The notes below the pieces were generated by a model. That model was given only the letters and a program-made list of their open reading frames with translations. It made no database searches and was not told the DNA's origin. 64,000 nt of DNA, taken from Caulobacter sp. Lineage in GTDB: Bacteria > Pseudomonadota > Alphaproteobacteria > Caulobacterales > Caulobacteraceae. The stretch spans positions 157,001-221,000 of the forward strand of contig JAUXMY010000008.1 in NCBI GenBank assembly GCA_030683005.1, read 5' to 3'. Positions 17,023 to 25,350 of the stretch are shown in pieces. The stretch's first letter is position 1. Each line of letters starts with the position of its first letter. Made by a program: the position numbers and the translations under genes.

Positions 17023-18019
17023 GACCCGCCTGACGGCCCAGATTGCCGGCCGCTTCGCGCGGGTGGCGCTGGGGCATGTCACCCGCGAATACCCGCACAA
17101 GGCCGACCACGTCTTCAGCGGGCCGCAGGACGTCGCGCCACATCGTGAGCACCATCCGATCTTCTTCGGCAGCTTCGACTGGCACAGCTGCGTCCACGGC
17201 TACTGGACCCTGGCGACGATCCTGCGCCGCTTCCCCAAGCTGCCGGAGGCCCCGGCCATCGCCGCGCTGCTGGCCGAGCGGATCACGCCGGAGGCGGTCG
17301 CCGGCGAACTGGCCTATCTCGACCGGCCGCTGAGCGCCGGGTTCGAGCGCCCCTACGGCTGGGCCTGGCTGCTCAAACTGGCGGCGGAGCTGAAGGCGCA
17401 CGAAAATACGGTTCCGTATGAAACCCTGGCGCCGCTTGCCATGGCCTTCGCCGACCGGTTCAAGGCCTTCCTGCCCAAGGCGACCTATCCGTTGCGGGCC
17501 GGGGTGCATTCCAACACCGCCTTCGCGCTGCGCCTCGTCATGGACTACGCCGAAACCTGCGGCGATCCGGCCCTGGCGGCCCTGGCCCGCGACACCGCCC
17601 TGAACTGGCACGCCGACGACGCCGACTGCCAGGCCTGGGAGCCCAGCGGCGACGAGTTCCTGTCCCCGGCCCTGATGGTCGCCGAGTGCCTGCGCCGCAT
17701 GCTGCCGCCGCACCAGTTTCGCGCCTGGTTCTCCGGCTTCCTGCCGCGCGCCGCGGGCGGCCAGCCTGCGACCCTGTTCACCCCGGCCACGGTCAGCGAC
17801 CGCACCGACGGCAAAATCGCCCACCTTGATGGCCTCAACCTCAGCCGCGCCTGGTGCTGGCGCGGCATCGCCTCGGCCCTGGCCGAGCACGATGACGCCC
17901 GCGACGTGGCCCTGGCCGCCGCCGAAACCCACCTGGCCAGTGCCCTGCCCCATGTGGCCGGCGACTACATGGGCGAGCACTGGCTGGCCAGCTTCGCCCT
18001 GCTGGCGCTGGAGGGGTAG
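17000..18019 (+). CDS. DUF2891 family protein
   Basis: A 339-residue soluble protein with the hallmark blocks HPIFFGSFDWHSCVHGYWTL, RPYGWAWLLKLAAEL, and LRAGVHSNTAFALRL. The abundant His, Trp and Tyr in helix-turn positions suggest an alpha/alpha-toroid enzyme acting on a sugar-like or peptide ligand, but no reaction is known. Its ATG lies inside DUF979 with a 23-nt overlap, so it is translated from the same message. The membrane pair may import what this protein processes; this is inference. Confidence 0.88.
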   Translation: MPSPSASETRLTAQIAGRFARVALGHVTREYPHKADHVFSGPQDVAPHREHHPIFFGSFDWHSCVHGYWTLATILRRFPKLPEAPAIAALLAERITPEAVAGELAYLDRPLSAGFERPYGWAWLLKLAAELKAHENTVPYETLAPLAMAFADRFKAFLPKATYPLRAGVHSNTAFALRLVMDYAETCGDPALAALARDTALNWHADDADCQAWEPSGDEFLSPALMVAECLRRMLPPHQFRAWFSGFLPRAAGGQPATLFTPATVSDRTDGKIAHLDGLNLSRAWCWRGIASALAEHDDARDVALAAAETHLASALPHVAGDYMGEHWLASFALLALEG

Positions 18020-18046
18020 CCAGCGGCTTGCAATCCCGGCCCCGAC

Positions 18047-18071
18047 GACTAGTCTCCTGACTAGTCAGGAG
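18047..18071. promoter_or_regulatory. Probable autoregulatory operator of the Phd/VapC pair
   Basis: GACTAGTC occurs twice (18047-18054 and 18059-18066), 12 nt apart. The second copy is the centre of a perfect 18-bp palindrome, CTCCTGACTAGTCAGGAG (18054-18071), which covers the antitoxin Shine-Dalgarno. Binding by the antitoxin-toxin complex here would repress the operon. Confidence 0.65.
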
Positions 18072-18077
18072 AGTCCG

Positions 18078-18332
18078 ATGAAGCACTGGCCGGTACAGGA
18101 CGCAAAGGCGCGCTTCAGCGAGCTGCTGCGCGCCAGTCTCAGCGAGGGCCCGCAGATGGTCACGCTGCGTGGTCAGGAAGCCGCCGTGCTGGTTCCGGCG
18201 GAGGAGTGGCGGCGCCTTCAACAGGCGAGCAAGCCCACGCTGAAGGATGTCCTGCTGGGCGATGGACCGCGAGACCTCGACATCCCGGAGCGGCGTGGTT
18301 TCAAGCTACGGCCGGTTGATCTGGACGACTAG
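18078..18332 (+). CDS. Phd/YefM-family antitoxin
   Basis: An 84-residue protein. The N-terminal DNA-binding half (WPVQDAKARFSELLRASLSEGPQMVTLRGQEAAVLVP) is the PhdYeFM fold. The C-terminal tail, DLDIPERRGFKLRPVDLDD, would wrap the toxin. The start at 18078 follows AGGAGAG. Two nucleotides separate its stop from the toxin start. Antitoxin and toxin form a classic autoregulated operon. Confidence 0.9.
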   Translation: MKHWPVQDAKARFSELLRASLSEGPQMVTLRGQEAAVLVPAEEWRRLQQASKPTLKDVLLGDGPRDLDIPERRGFKLRPVDLDD

Positions 18333-18334
18333 CC

Positions 18335-18739
18335 GTGTGGCTTCTCGACACCAACGTGGTCTCGGAAATCCGGAAGTCGCGCCCCCATCCCGGCGCGATG
18401 GCCTGGTTTGGCCGACAGGAACCTGACAGCCTGTTTCTTTCGGTGGCCACGATCGGTGAAATTCAACGGGGCGCGGAGAAGACCCGGGAACAGAACCCTG
18501 ACAAGGCGATGGAGATCGAGACGTGGTTGCACGCGCTCATCGCGACCTCCAACGTCCTCGTGGCCGACGACCTGACCTTCGTCCAGTGGGCGAAGCTGAT
18601 GCACCGTCGCTCCGGCGACCTGATCATCGACGCCCTGATCGCGGCGACCGCTCAAGTGCACGGCCTGACTGTCGCCACGCGAAACACGCGCGACTTCGAA
18701 ACGCTCGGCGTCGTGACGGTGAACCCGTTCGAAGGCTGA
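18335..18739 (+). CDS. VapC-like PIN-domain toxin
   Basis: A 134-residue PIN ribonuclease. The acidic active site is complete: Asp5 (LLDTNVVSE), Glu42 (IGEIQRG), Asp99 (DALIAATA) and Asp120 (TRNTRDF). VapC toxins cleave tRNA or rRNA; the target here is unknown. Translation begins at GTG 18335, 2 nt after the antitoxin stop. It is convergent with glmM, whose stop lies 9 nt further on. Confidence 0.92.
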   Translation: MWLLDTNVVSEIRKSRPHPGAMAWFGRQEPDSLFLSVATIGEIQRGAEKTREQNPDKAMEIETWLHALIATSNVLVADDLTFVQWAKLMHRRSGDLIIDALIAATAQVHGLTVATRNTRDFETLGVVTVNPFEG

Positions 18740-18747
18740 GGCGCCCC

Positions 18748-20100
18748 CTAAGCCGCCGCCTTCACAGCCCCGGCGATTTCCTTGACCAGCTTGTCGACCA
18801 GGGCCTTGTCGTCGCCCTCGGCCATGACGCGGATGAGGGGTTCCGTGCCGGACGCGCGGACCAGCACCCGGCCGCTGCCATTCAGCCTGGCCTCGGCGTC
18901 GGCGATGGCGGCCTTGACCTTGTCGTTCTCGAGCGGCTTGCCGCCCTTGGCGAAGCGGACGTTCTCCAGCTTCTGCGGCACGGGCTCGAACTGGCGGGCG
19001 AGCGCGCTCATCGGCTTGCCGCTCTGCACCAGAACGGCCAGCACCTGCAGCGCGGCGATCAGGCCATCGCCCGTGGTCGAGAAGTCCGACAGGATGACGT
19101 GACCCGACTGCTCGCCGCCCAGGTTGAAGCCGCCGCCGCGCATGCGCTCCATGACGGCGCGGTCGCCGACCGGCGTGCGCTCCAGCGTCAGGCCCTTGTC
19201 TGTCATGAACCGCTCCAGACCCAGGTTCGACATGACGGTGGCGACGATGCCGCCGCCGGTGAGCCGGTCCTGCGCCGCCCAGGCGCCGGCGATGATGGCC
19301 ATGATCTGATCGCCGTCGACGACCTGGCCCGTCTCGTCGCAGATGGCCACCCGGTCGGCGTCGCCGTCCAGCGCGATACCGATGTCGGCGCGATACTCGC
19401 GCACCGCCGCCACCATGGCCTGGGGATGGGTCGAGCCGCAGTCGTTGTTGATGTTGAAGCCGTTGGGATCGACCCCGACCTTCAGCACCTCGGCGCCCAG
19501 CTCGTACAGCACGGCGGGGGCGACCTTGTAGGCGGCGCCGTTGGCGCAATCGATGACCACCCGCAGGCCGTTGAGGTTCAGGTGGCGCGGGAAGCTGGCC
19601 TTGGCGATCTCGACGTAGCGGGCCTGGGCGTCGTCGACGCGCTGCACCCGGCCCAGGCCGTCGGCGGCGGCGAGGCCCTCCTGCAGGCCCTCGTCCATAT
19701 GGGCCTCGATCTCCAGCTCGCGCTCGTCGCTGAGCTTGTAGCCGTCGGGGCCGAACAGCTTGATGCCGTTGTCGGTATAGGCGTTGTGCGAGGCGCTGAT
19801 CATGACGCCGAGGTCGGCGCGCATCGAGCGGGTCATCATCGCCACGGCCGGAGTCGGCAGCGGACCGAACAGCCGCACGTCCATGCCCATGCTGGTGAAG
19901 CCCGCGACCAGCGCCGGTTCGATCATATAGCCCGACAGGCGGGTGTCCTTGCCGATGACCACCAGGTGGCGTCGGCCATGGTTGCGGCGAAACAGCTTGC
20001 CGGCGGCCAGGCCGACGCGAAGCGCGACCTCGGCCGTCATCGGATGGCTGTTGGCCAGCCCGCGGATCCCGTCGGTGCCGAAATACTTCCGCTTGCTCAT
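18748..20100 (-). CDS. glmM: Phosphoglucosamine mutase
   Basis: Converts glucosamine-6-phosphate to glucosamine-1-phosphate for UDP-GlcNAc, needed for peptidoglycan and lipid [30 protein letters not shown] (phospho-serine), LDGDADR (metal loop), EQSGH and [12 protein letters not shown] are all present. 450 residues is the family length. ATG 20100 has GGGGAG about 8 nt upstream. It is divergent from glmS, the previous enzyme in the pathway, sharing a 146-nt intergenic region. Confidence 0.96.
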   Translation of the reverse strand: MSKRKYFGTDGIRGLANSHPMTAEVALRVGLAAGKLFRRNHGRRHLVVIGKDTRLSGYMIEPALVAGFTSMGMDVRLFGPLPTPAVAMMTRSMRADLGVMISASHNAYTDNGIKLFGPDGYKLSDERELEIEAHMDEGLQEGLAAADGLGRVQRVDDAQARYVEIAKASFPRHLNLNGLRVVIDCANGAAYKVAPAVLYELGAEVLKVGVDPNGFNINNDCGSTHPQAMVAAVREYRADIGIALDGDADRVAICDETGQVVDGDQIMAIIAGAWAAQDRLTGGGIVATVMSNLGLERFMTDKGLTLERTPVGDRAVMERMRGGGFNLGGEQSGHVILSDFSTTGDGLIAALQVLAVLVQSGKPMSALARQFEPVPQKLENVRFAKGGKPLENDKVKAAIADAEARLNGSGRVLVRASGTEPLIRVMAEGDDKALVDKLVKEIAGAVKAAA

Positions 20101-20246
20101 CGAGCAGACTCCCCCGCGCGAACCCCGCGCAACAGTTTGCAATGCACTTTTATGCCGCCGGACGTTCAGCCGGTGTTAAACGCCGACCCGGGTACGGTTC
20201 GTTCCCGCAAGATCATATCCTCCCGACCAGAGACGGCGAAACCAGC

Positions 20247-22067
20247 ATGTGCGGCATTATCGGCATCGTGGGCAAGACGCCCGTCACTGACCGTCTCATC
20301 GAGAGCCTCAAGCGCCTCGAGTATCGCGGCTATGACTCCGCCGGCGTCGCGGTGCAGACGGACGGCGTCGTCGATCGCCGCCGCGCCCAGGGCAAGATCA
20401 AGGCCCTGGAGGCGGTGCTGGACGCCAGCCCGCTGCGGTCCCAGGTCGGTATTGGCCACACCCGCTGGGCCACCCATGGCGCGCCGAGCGAGCGCAACGC
20501 CCACCCTCACACCTCCGGCCGCGTGACCCTCGTCCACAACGGCATCATCGAGAACTTCGCCGAGCTGAAGGCCGAACTTCAGAAGGAAGGCCGCGTCTTC
20601 GAGAGCGACACCGACACCGAGGTCGTCGCCGCCCTGATCGACCACTACCTGGACAAGGGGCAGGCCCCGCTGGCGGCCTTCAAGATGGCGCTCGACCGGC
20701 TGACGGGCGCCTACGCCCTGGCCGTCCTGATCGAGGGCCGCGACAACTTCATCATGGGCGCCCGCAAGGGCAGCCCGCTGGTGGTCGGCACCGGCGAGGG
20801 CGAGATGTTCCTGGGCAGCGACGCCCTGGCCGTCGGCCCGTTCACCAGCAAGGTCACCTATCTCGAGGAAGGCGACTATGTCGCCATCGACCACGACGGC
20901 GCCGAGATCTTCGACGTCAACGGCATGCCGGTCGAGCGGCCGATGAAGGTCGTCTCCGCCGCCGCGGCCCTGGTCGAGAAGGGCAACTACCGGCACTTCA
21001 TGGAAAAGGAGATCCATGACCAGCCGGAGGGCGTGCAGCGCACGGTCTCGGCCTACATCGACCCGATCACCTCGCGCACGGCCGTCCCGGGCGGCATCGA
21101 TTTCGCCGCCATTGAGCGCATCCAGATCGTCGCCTGCGGCACCAGCTACATCGCCGGCATGGTCGGCAAGTACCTGATCGAGCAGCTGGCCGACCTGCCG
21201 GTGGACGTCGAGATCGCCAGCGAGTTCCGCTACCGCTCGCCGGCCCTGCGTCCGGGCTCGCTTGCCATCGCCATGTCGCAGTCGGGCGAGACCGCCGACA
21301 CCCTGGCCGCCCTGCGTCTGTGCAAGAGCCGCGGCATGCGCACCGCCGCCGTGGTCAACGCCCAGGAATCGACCATGGCCCGCGAGGTCGACGTCGTCTG
21401 GCCGATTCACTGCGGGCCGGAGATCGGCGTCGCCTCGACCAAGGCCTTCACCGCCCAGGTCACCGTGCTGACCGCCATCGCCGTGGCCGCCGCCGCCGCC
21501 CGCGGCCGCATCGACACCGCCGAGGAGGAGCGCCTGGTCAAGGTGATGCTCGAGGCGCCCCGCCTGGTCAGCGAGGCCATCGGCATGGAGGACGCGGTCC
21601 GCGCCGTCGCCGTCGACATCGCCAAGGCCCGCGACGTCCTCTACCTCGGCCGCGGCACCATGTCGGCGCTTGCGCTGGAGGGCGCGCTGAAGCTCAAGGA
21701 AATCAGCTATATCCACGCCGAGGGCTATGCGGCGGGCGAGCTGAAGCACGGGCCGATCGCGCTGGTCGACGAGGATACGCCGATCATCATCCTCGCCCCC
21801 TACGACAGCTACTACGAGAAGTCGGCGTCCAACATGAGCGAGGTCATGGCGCGCGGCGGCCAGGTGGTGTTCATCACCGACCCGGAAGGCGCCAGACACG
21901 CTCCGGCCGGGGCCAAGGTGGTGATGACCGCCCCGGCCAGCGACCCGCTGATCGCCCCGCTGATCATGTCGGCGCCCATCCAGCTGCTCGCCTACCACGT
22001 GGCCGTGCTGAAGGGCGCGGACGTCGACCAGCCGCGCAATCTCGCCAAGTCGGTGACGGTCGAATAG
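20247..22067 (+). CDS. glmS: Glutamine-fructose-6-phosphate aminotransferase (isomerizing)
   Basis: Makes glucosamine-6-phosphate from fructose-6-phosphate and glutamine. The start is fixed by MCGIIGIVG, where Cys2 is the glutaminase nucleophile after removal of Met1. GIGHTRWATHG and HNGIIENFAELK belong to the class II amidotransferase domain. Two SIS domains follow (CGTSYIAGMVGKYLIE and LALEGALKLKEISYIHAEGYA), ending NLAKSVTVE. 606 residues is the usual length. It is divergent from glmM; no glmS ribozyme was recognised upstream. Confidence 0.96.
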   Translation: MCGIIGIVGKTPVTDRLIESLKRLEYRGYDSAGVAVQTDGVVDRRRAQGKIKALEAVLDASPLRSQVGIGHTRWATHGAPSERNAHPHTSGRVTLVHNGIIENFAELKAELQKEGRVFESDTDTEVVAALIDHYLDKGQAPLAAFKMALDRLTGAYALAVLIEGRDNFIMGARKGSPLVVGTGEGEMFLGSDALAVGPFTSKVTYLEEGDYVAIDHDGAEIFDVNGMPVERPMKVVSAAAALVEKGNYRHFMEKEIHDQPEGVQRTVSAYIDPITSRTAVPGGIDFAAIERIQIVACGTSYIAGMVGKYLIEQLADLPVDVEIASEFRYRSPALRPGSLAIAMSQSGETADTLAALRLCKSRGMRTAAVVNAQESTMAREVDVVWPIHCGPEIGVASTKAFTAQVTVLTAIAVAAAAARGRIDTAEEERLVKVMLEAPRLVSEAIGMEDAVRAVAVDIAKARDVLYLGRGTMSALALEGALKLKEISYIHAEGYAAGELKHGPIALVDEDTPIIILAPYDSYYEKSASNMSEVMARGGQVVFITDPEGARHAPAGAKVVMTAPASDPLIAPLIMSAPIQLLAYHVAVLKGADVDQPRNLAKSVTVE

Positions 22068-22070
22068 CGG

Positions 22071-22265
22071 CTAGAGAGACGGCGTCGGCGCGGGCGTCAT
22101 CGTGACGTCGGGCGCGGACTGCATCGTGGCGGTCGAGGGCGGCGGCGGTGTGGCTTCGCCGGACGGCAGCGCGGCGCTGCCTTGGGAGTCCGCGGACCCG
22201 CGCCGCGCCGCGAGAGCGAAGGCCGCGCCGCCGGCGAAGAGGAGAAGGGATGCGAGCTTGTTCAT
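22071..22265 (-). CDS. Small Pro/Thr-rich exported or membrane protein
   Basis: A 64-residue frame: MNKLASLLLFAGGAAFALAA forms a signal peptide or membrane anchor, and the rest is low-complexity, rich in Ser, Pro and Thr. GGAGA precedes ATG 22265. It ends 4 nt after the convergent glmS stop. No family is recognised. The tail composition is partly expected from high GC, so it may not be a gene. Confidence 0.5.
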   Translation of the reverse strand: MNKLASLLLFAGGAAFALAARRGSADSQGSAALPSGEATPPPPSTATMQSAPDVTMTPAPTPSL

Positions 22266-22371
22266 GGACCGGTCTCCGGATGATGTTCGTTCCTTCCGCA
22301 ACTATCGTCGCGCCGTGATGTTCCTGCCCCGCCGCTAGATTTGTCCGCCCCTCTCGGCTACCTGCAGACGC

Positions 22372-23241
22372 ATGAAACCTGTTCGTAAAGCCGTCCTTCC
22401 GGTTGCTGGCCTCGGCACGCGCGTGCTGCCCGGGGCCAAGACCACGCCCAAGGAAATGCTCAACGTCGTCGACAGGCCGATCCTGTCCTACATCGTGGCC
22501 GAGGGCCGCGCGGCGGGGATCGAGCACTTCGTGTTCGTCACCGGCCGCGGCAAGGGCGCGATCGAGGATTATTTCGACCACCACATCGAGATGGAGAGCC
22601 AGCTCGAGGCCAAGGGGAAGACGGACATCCTCGCGGACATCCGGTCGGACCTGCCGAAGCCCGGCGAGATGAGCTTCGTGCGCCAGATGGCCCCGCTGGG
22701 TCTTGGCCACGCCATCTGGTGCGCCCGCGACATCATCGGCGACGAGCCGTTCGCGATCATGCTGCCGGACATGCTGATGCACGCGCCGCAGCGCCCGGCG
22801 CTGGCCCAGGCGATGGACGCCTACAACCAGGTCGGCGGCAATATCGTCGTCGTCGAGCCGGCTCCCGAGGGCGAGGCCCACAAGTACGGTATCGTGGCGC
22901 TGGACGGCCAGGACGGCCGCCTGAACCGCATGACCGGCATGGTCGAAAAGCCGGCGCCCGGGACCGAGCCCTCGAACCTGTTCATCTCGGGCCGCTACAT
23001 CCTGCAGCCGGAAATCTTCAAGCTGCTGGCCGACCAGCAGAAGGGCGCCGGGGGCGAGATCCAGCTGACCGACGCCATGTTCCGCCTGATGGCCATCGAG
23101 AGCTTCCACGCGCTGGAGTACGAGGGAACCACCTACGACTGCGGCGACAAGATCGGCCTGCTGAGGGCGAACGTGGCCTTCGCGCTGCAGCGGGAGGACC
23201 TGGGCGCCGCGGCGCGCAAGGCGATTATGGAGCTGCTTTAG
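22372..23241 (+). CDS. galU: UTP-glucose-1-phosphate uridylyltransferase
   Basis: Forms UDP-glucose, the substrate of Ugd at 13994 and of many glycosyltransferases. The nucleotide-binding start MKPVRKAVLPVAGLGTRVLP, TKEML-like KTTPKEMLNVVDRP, VTGRGKGAIEDYFD and EGTTYDCGDKIGLL are diagnostic. 289 residues is the typical size. Its TAG lies within the first base of the palindrome that follows, which also covers the end of ohrR. Confidence 0.95.
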   Translation: MKPVRKAVLPVAGLGTRVLPGAKTTPKEMLNVVDRPILSYIVAEGRAAGIEHFVFVTGRGKGAIEDYFDHHIEMESQLEAKGKTDILADIRSDLPKPGEMSFVRQMAPLGLGHAIWCARDIIGDEPFAIMLPDMLMHAPQRPALAQAMDAYNQVGGNIVVVEPAPEGEAHKYGIVALDGQDGRLNRMTGMVEKPAPGTEPSNLFISGRYILQPEIFKLLADQQKGAGGEIQLTDAMFRLMAIESFHALEYEGTTYDCGDKIGLLRANVAFALQREDLGAAARKAIMELL

Positions 23242-23268
23242 GGACAGACACCCTCAGGTGTCTGTCCC
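23241..23268. repeat. GGGACAGACACC palindrome between galU and ohrR (family R1)
   Basis: Perfect 12-bp arms GGGACAGACACC / GGTGTCTGTCCC with a CTCA loop. It overlaps the last base of the galU stop and encodes the last codons and stop of ohrR. It may act as a bidirectional terminator. Near-identical hairpins lie at 26216 and 26282. Confidence 0.75.
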
Positions 23269-23709
23269 TATCGGCTGAAACAACGCCTCCAGCCCCTCTT
23301 TCAGCGCCAGCGCCTGCGCCGGCTCAAGGTGCATCGCTTCCGCCAGCTTGAACGGGATCGGCGCGGCCTCCGCCTTCAGCGCCCTGCCCGCTTCCGTCAG
23401 CGCGATCAGCACCACCCGCTCGTCCCGCTCGGCGCGGCGACGGGTCACAAGCCCGGCGCTCTCCAGCCGCTTGAGCAGCGGCGTCAGCGTCCCGGAGTCG
23501 AGGTGAAGCCGGCGACCGATGTCGCCCAGCGACAGTCCGTCGCGCTCCCACAGCACCAGCATCACCAGATACTGCGGATAGGTCAGGCCCAGCGGCGTCA
23601 GATGCGGGCGGTAGGCCTTCTGGATGGCGTTGGCCGCCGCATAGATCGGGAAGCACAGCTGGTTCGAGAGCTTCAGCGCCTCGGCGGAGGTGTCGGGAGA
23701 ATTCGCCAT
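23254..23709 (-). CDS. ohrR: Organic-hydroperoxide-sensing MarR-type repressor
   Basis: A 151-residue winged-helix regulator. The sensing motif LKLSNQLCFPIYAAANAI contains Cys19, the conserved redox Cys of OhrR. LGDIGRRLHLDSGTLTPLLKRLE is the recognition helix region and RDERVVLIALTEAG the wing. It is divergent from ohr, with a shared 86-nt control region holding ATTGT/ACAAT dyads. ATG 23709 is chosen because MANSPDTSAEALKL matches family N-termini; longer frames enter the operator. The C-terminus runs into the R1 palindrome. Confidence 0.93.
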   Translation of the reverse strand: MANSPDTSAEALKLSNQLCFPIYAAANAIQKAYRPHLTPLGLTYPQYLVMLVLWERDGLSLGDIGRRLHLDSGTLTPLLKRLESAGLVTRRRAERDERVVLIALTEAGRALKAEAAPIPFKLAEAMHLEPAQALALKEGLEALFQPIGTDT

Positions 23710-23766
23710 GATCTCCAGATAATGCCGCGAGTCCCCATTGCAAACTTGAAGATCGCGCCCAATTAT

Positions 23767-23778
23767 ATTGTGTACAAT
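23767..23778. promoter_or_regulatory. Probable OhrR operator
   Basis: ATTGT-GT-ACAAT is a perfect inverted repeat, and the bases just before it form a second overlapping CAAT-TAT-ATTG dyad (23760-23770). AT-rich ATTGT/ACAAT dyads are the usual OhrR target. The site lies 18 nt before the ohr ATG and between the divergent genes, so it could repress both. Confidence 0.65.
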
Positions 23779-23795
23779 CGACCCGGAGATCAACG

Positions 23796-24215
23796 ATGAC
23801 CATCCTCTACACCGCGACCGCCACCGCCTCGGGCGGCCGCGACGGCACGGCCCGCACCGACGACGGCGTCCTCGACGTCGCGCTCAGTACGCCCAGGGGC
23901 CTCGGCGGCCCCGGCAAGGCCGGCGCGACCAACCCCGAGCAGCTGTTCGCCGCCGGCTATGCGGCCTGTTTCGACAGCGCGCTGCGCTTCGTGGCCCGGT
24001 CGCTGGGCGTGACCGTCGCCGACAGCGCTGTCACCGCTGAAGTCGGCATCGGGCCCAACGACACGGGCGGCTTCGGCCTCGCCGTCGCGCTGACCGTCAG
24101 CCTGCCGGGCCTCGAGCGCGACGCCGCGCAAAAGCTGGTCGAGACCGCCCATCAGGTCTGCCCCTACTCCAACGCCACGCGCGGCAACATCGAGGTGTCG
24201 CTGGCGGTGGCTTAG
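23796..24215 (+). CDS. ohr: Organic hydroperoxide resistance peroxidase
   Basis: A thiol peroxidase of 139 residues that reduces organic hydroperoxides with lipoyl-type reductants. Both catalytic Cys residues are present: Cys58 in GYAACFDSALRFVA and Cys122 in QVCPYSNATRGN. ATNPEQLFAAGYAACF is the family signature. GGAG lies upstream of ATG 23796. Regulation by the divergent ohrR is strongly suggested by the dyads between them. Confidence 0.95.
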   Translation: MTILYTATATASGGRDGTARTDDGVLDVALSTPRGLGGPGKAGATNPEQLFAAGYAACFDSALRFVARSLGVTVADSAVTAEVGIGPNDTGGFGLAVALTVSLPGLERDAAQKLVETAHQVCPYSNATRGNIEVSLAVA

Positions 24216-24246
24216 GGGCGCATCGCGACGAACCCGCCTGGAAAAG

Positions 24247-24395
24247 CCCTCCTCCTCGATGGAGGAGGGTTGGGTGGTGGTGCGGCCGCCGCCTGTGGGA
24301 ATGGGCCAAACAGGCTCGGCGCCGAACAGCGCTTGCCCTCAGTCGCCGTGTGTACACCACCATCCCCGGCCCTTCCTCCATCGAGGAGGAAGGGA
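24247..24395. repeat. Intergenic inverted-repeat element (family R4)
   Basis: The left arm holds CCTCCTCCTCGATGGAGGAG and GGTGGTGGTG. The right arm has CACCACCATC and then CTTCCTCCATCGAGGAGGAA. Each arm also contains a local hairpin around a CGATGG/CCATCG loop. About 150 bp, no coding potential, MITE-like. The gap 24216-24474 holds nothing else recognised apart from the ribosome site of the next gene. Confidence 0.65.
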
Positions 24396-24474
24396 GATTG
24401 CGGCCCTTGGCCCCAATCCACCCACCCGCTACTCCTCCCGTGCGGCCGCTTCGCCGCGCGGGAGGATCCGGCGC

Positions 24475-25350
24475 TTGCCCAACCTGCTGATCTTCGGCTT
24501 CGGCTACACCGGCCAGGCGCTGGCCCGGCGGTTGCGCGGCAAGGGCTGGGACGTCTGGGCCGCCGTGAGGTCACAAGCCTCCGCCGACGCGGCACGCGCC
24601 GCCGGGGTCACGCCGCTCGACTCGGCCGACCGCGAGGCGCTGGTCGCCGCGCCGGCCATGAACGCCATCCTCGTCACCCCGCCGCCGGACGACCACGGCT
24701 GCCCGGCCCTGCGCGCTCTGGTCCCCGCCATGGCGCGCGCCAAAGCCTTTCCAGACTGGATCGGCTACCTCTCCACCACCGGCGTCTATGGCGACCGTGA
24801 GGGGCGCTGGGCCTTCGAGACCACGCCCCTGTCCGCCCGCTCGCCCGAGGCCGCCCGCCGCGTCGCCGCCGAGCGCGACTGGCTGGAGATCGGTCGCGGC
24901 ATGGGCCTGACCGTCCAGGTCTTCCGCCTGCCGGGAATCTACGGCCCCGGTCGCTCGACCTTCGACCGCCTGAGCGAAGGCCGCAGCCGCAACCTGGTCA
25001 AGCCGGGCCAGGTATTCAGCCGCATCCATGTCGAGGATATCGCCGCCGCGCTGGAGGCCTCGATCGCCCACCCCCACGCCGGCCGCGCCTACAATCTCTG
25101 CGACGACGACCCCGCCCCGCCCCACGCGCTCAACGCCTTCGCCTGCGACCTGATGGGCGTCGCCCCGCCGGAGACGGTTCCGTACGACGAGGCCGCCCTG
25201 CCCCCGATAGCCCGGCGCTTCTGGAGCGAGAACAAGCGGGTCTCCAACGCCAGGGCCAAGGCCGAGCTCGGCTGGCGGCCGGCGTTTCCCACCTATCGCG
25301 AGGGGCTGTCGGCGATCTACGCTGCCGAAAAATCAGGGAACGAGACATGA
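24475..25350 (+). CDS. SDR-family NAD(P)-binding epimerase/reductase-like protein
   Basis: A 291-residue extended short-chain dehydrogenase. It starts with the dinucleotide fold PNLLIFGFGYTGQALARRL (GxGxxG) and continues with YLSTTGVYGDREGRW, which supplies the Ser/Thr and Tyr region, then VFRLPGIYGPGRS and FSRIHVEDIAAAL. It resembles the YeeZ-like group. The start is TTG 24475, supported by GGGAGGA 8 nt upstream; no ATG fits. Its stop overlaps the patatin start (ATGA), so the two are co-translated. Substrate unknown. Confidence 0.85.
   Translation: MPNLLIFGFGYTGQALARRLRGKGWDVWAAVRSQASADAARAAGVTPLDSADREALVAAPAMNAILVTPPPDDHGCPALRALVPAMARAKAFPDWIGYLSTTGVYGDREGRWAFETTPLSARSPEAARRVAAERDWLEIGRGMGLTVQVFRLPGIYGPGRSTFDRLSEGRSRNLVKPGQVFSRIHVEDIAAALEASIAHPHAGRAYNLCDDDPAPPHALNAFACDLMGVAPPETVPYDEAALPPIARRFWSENKRVSNARAKAELGWRPAFPTYREGLSAIYAAEKSGNET

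Noticed and set aside
20101..20246. Possible glmS riboswitch/ribozyme upstream of glmS
   Set aside because: The gap is only 146 nt, shared with glmM, and no ribozyme-like core was recognised; such ribozymes are typical of Gram-positives.
24216..24474. Possible CRISPR-like repeats before the SDR gene
   Set aside because: The repeated blocks are inverted, not direct, and there is only one pair; it is an inverted-repeat element.
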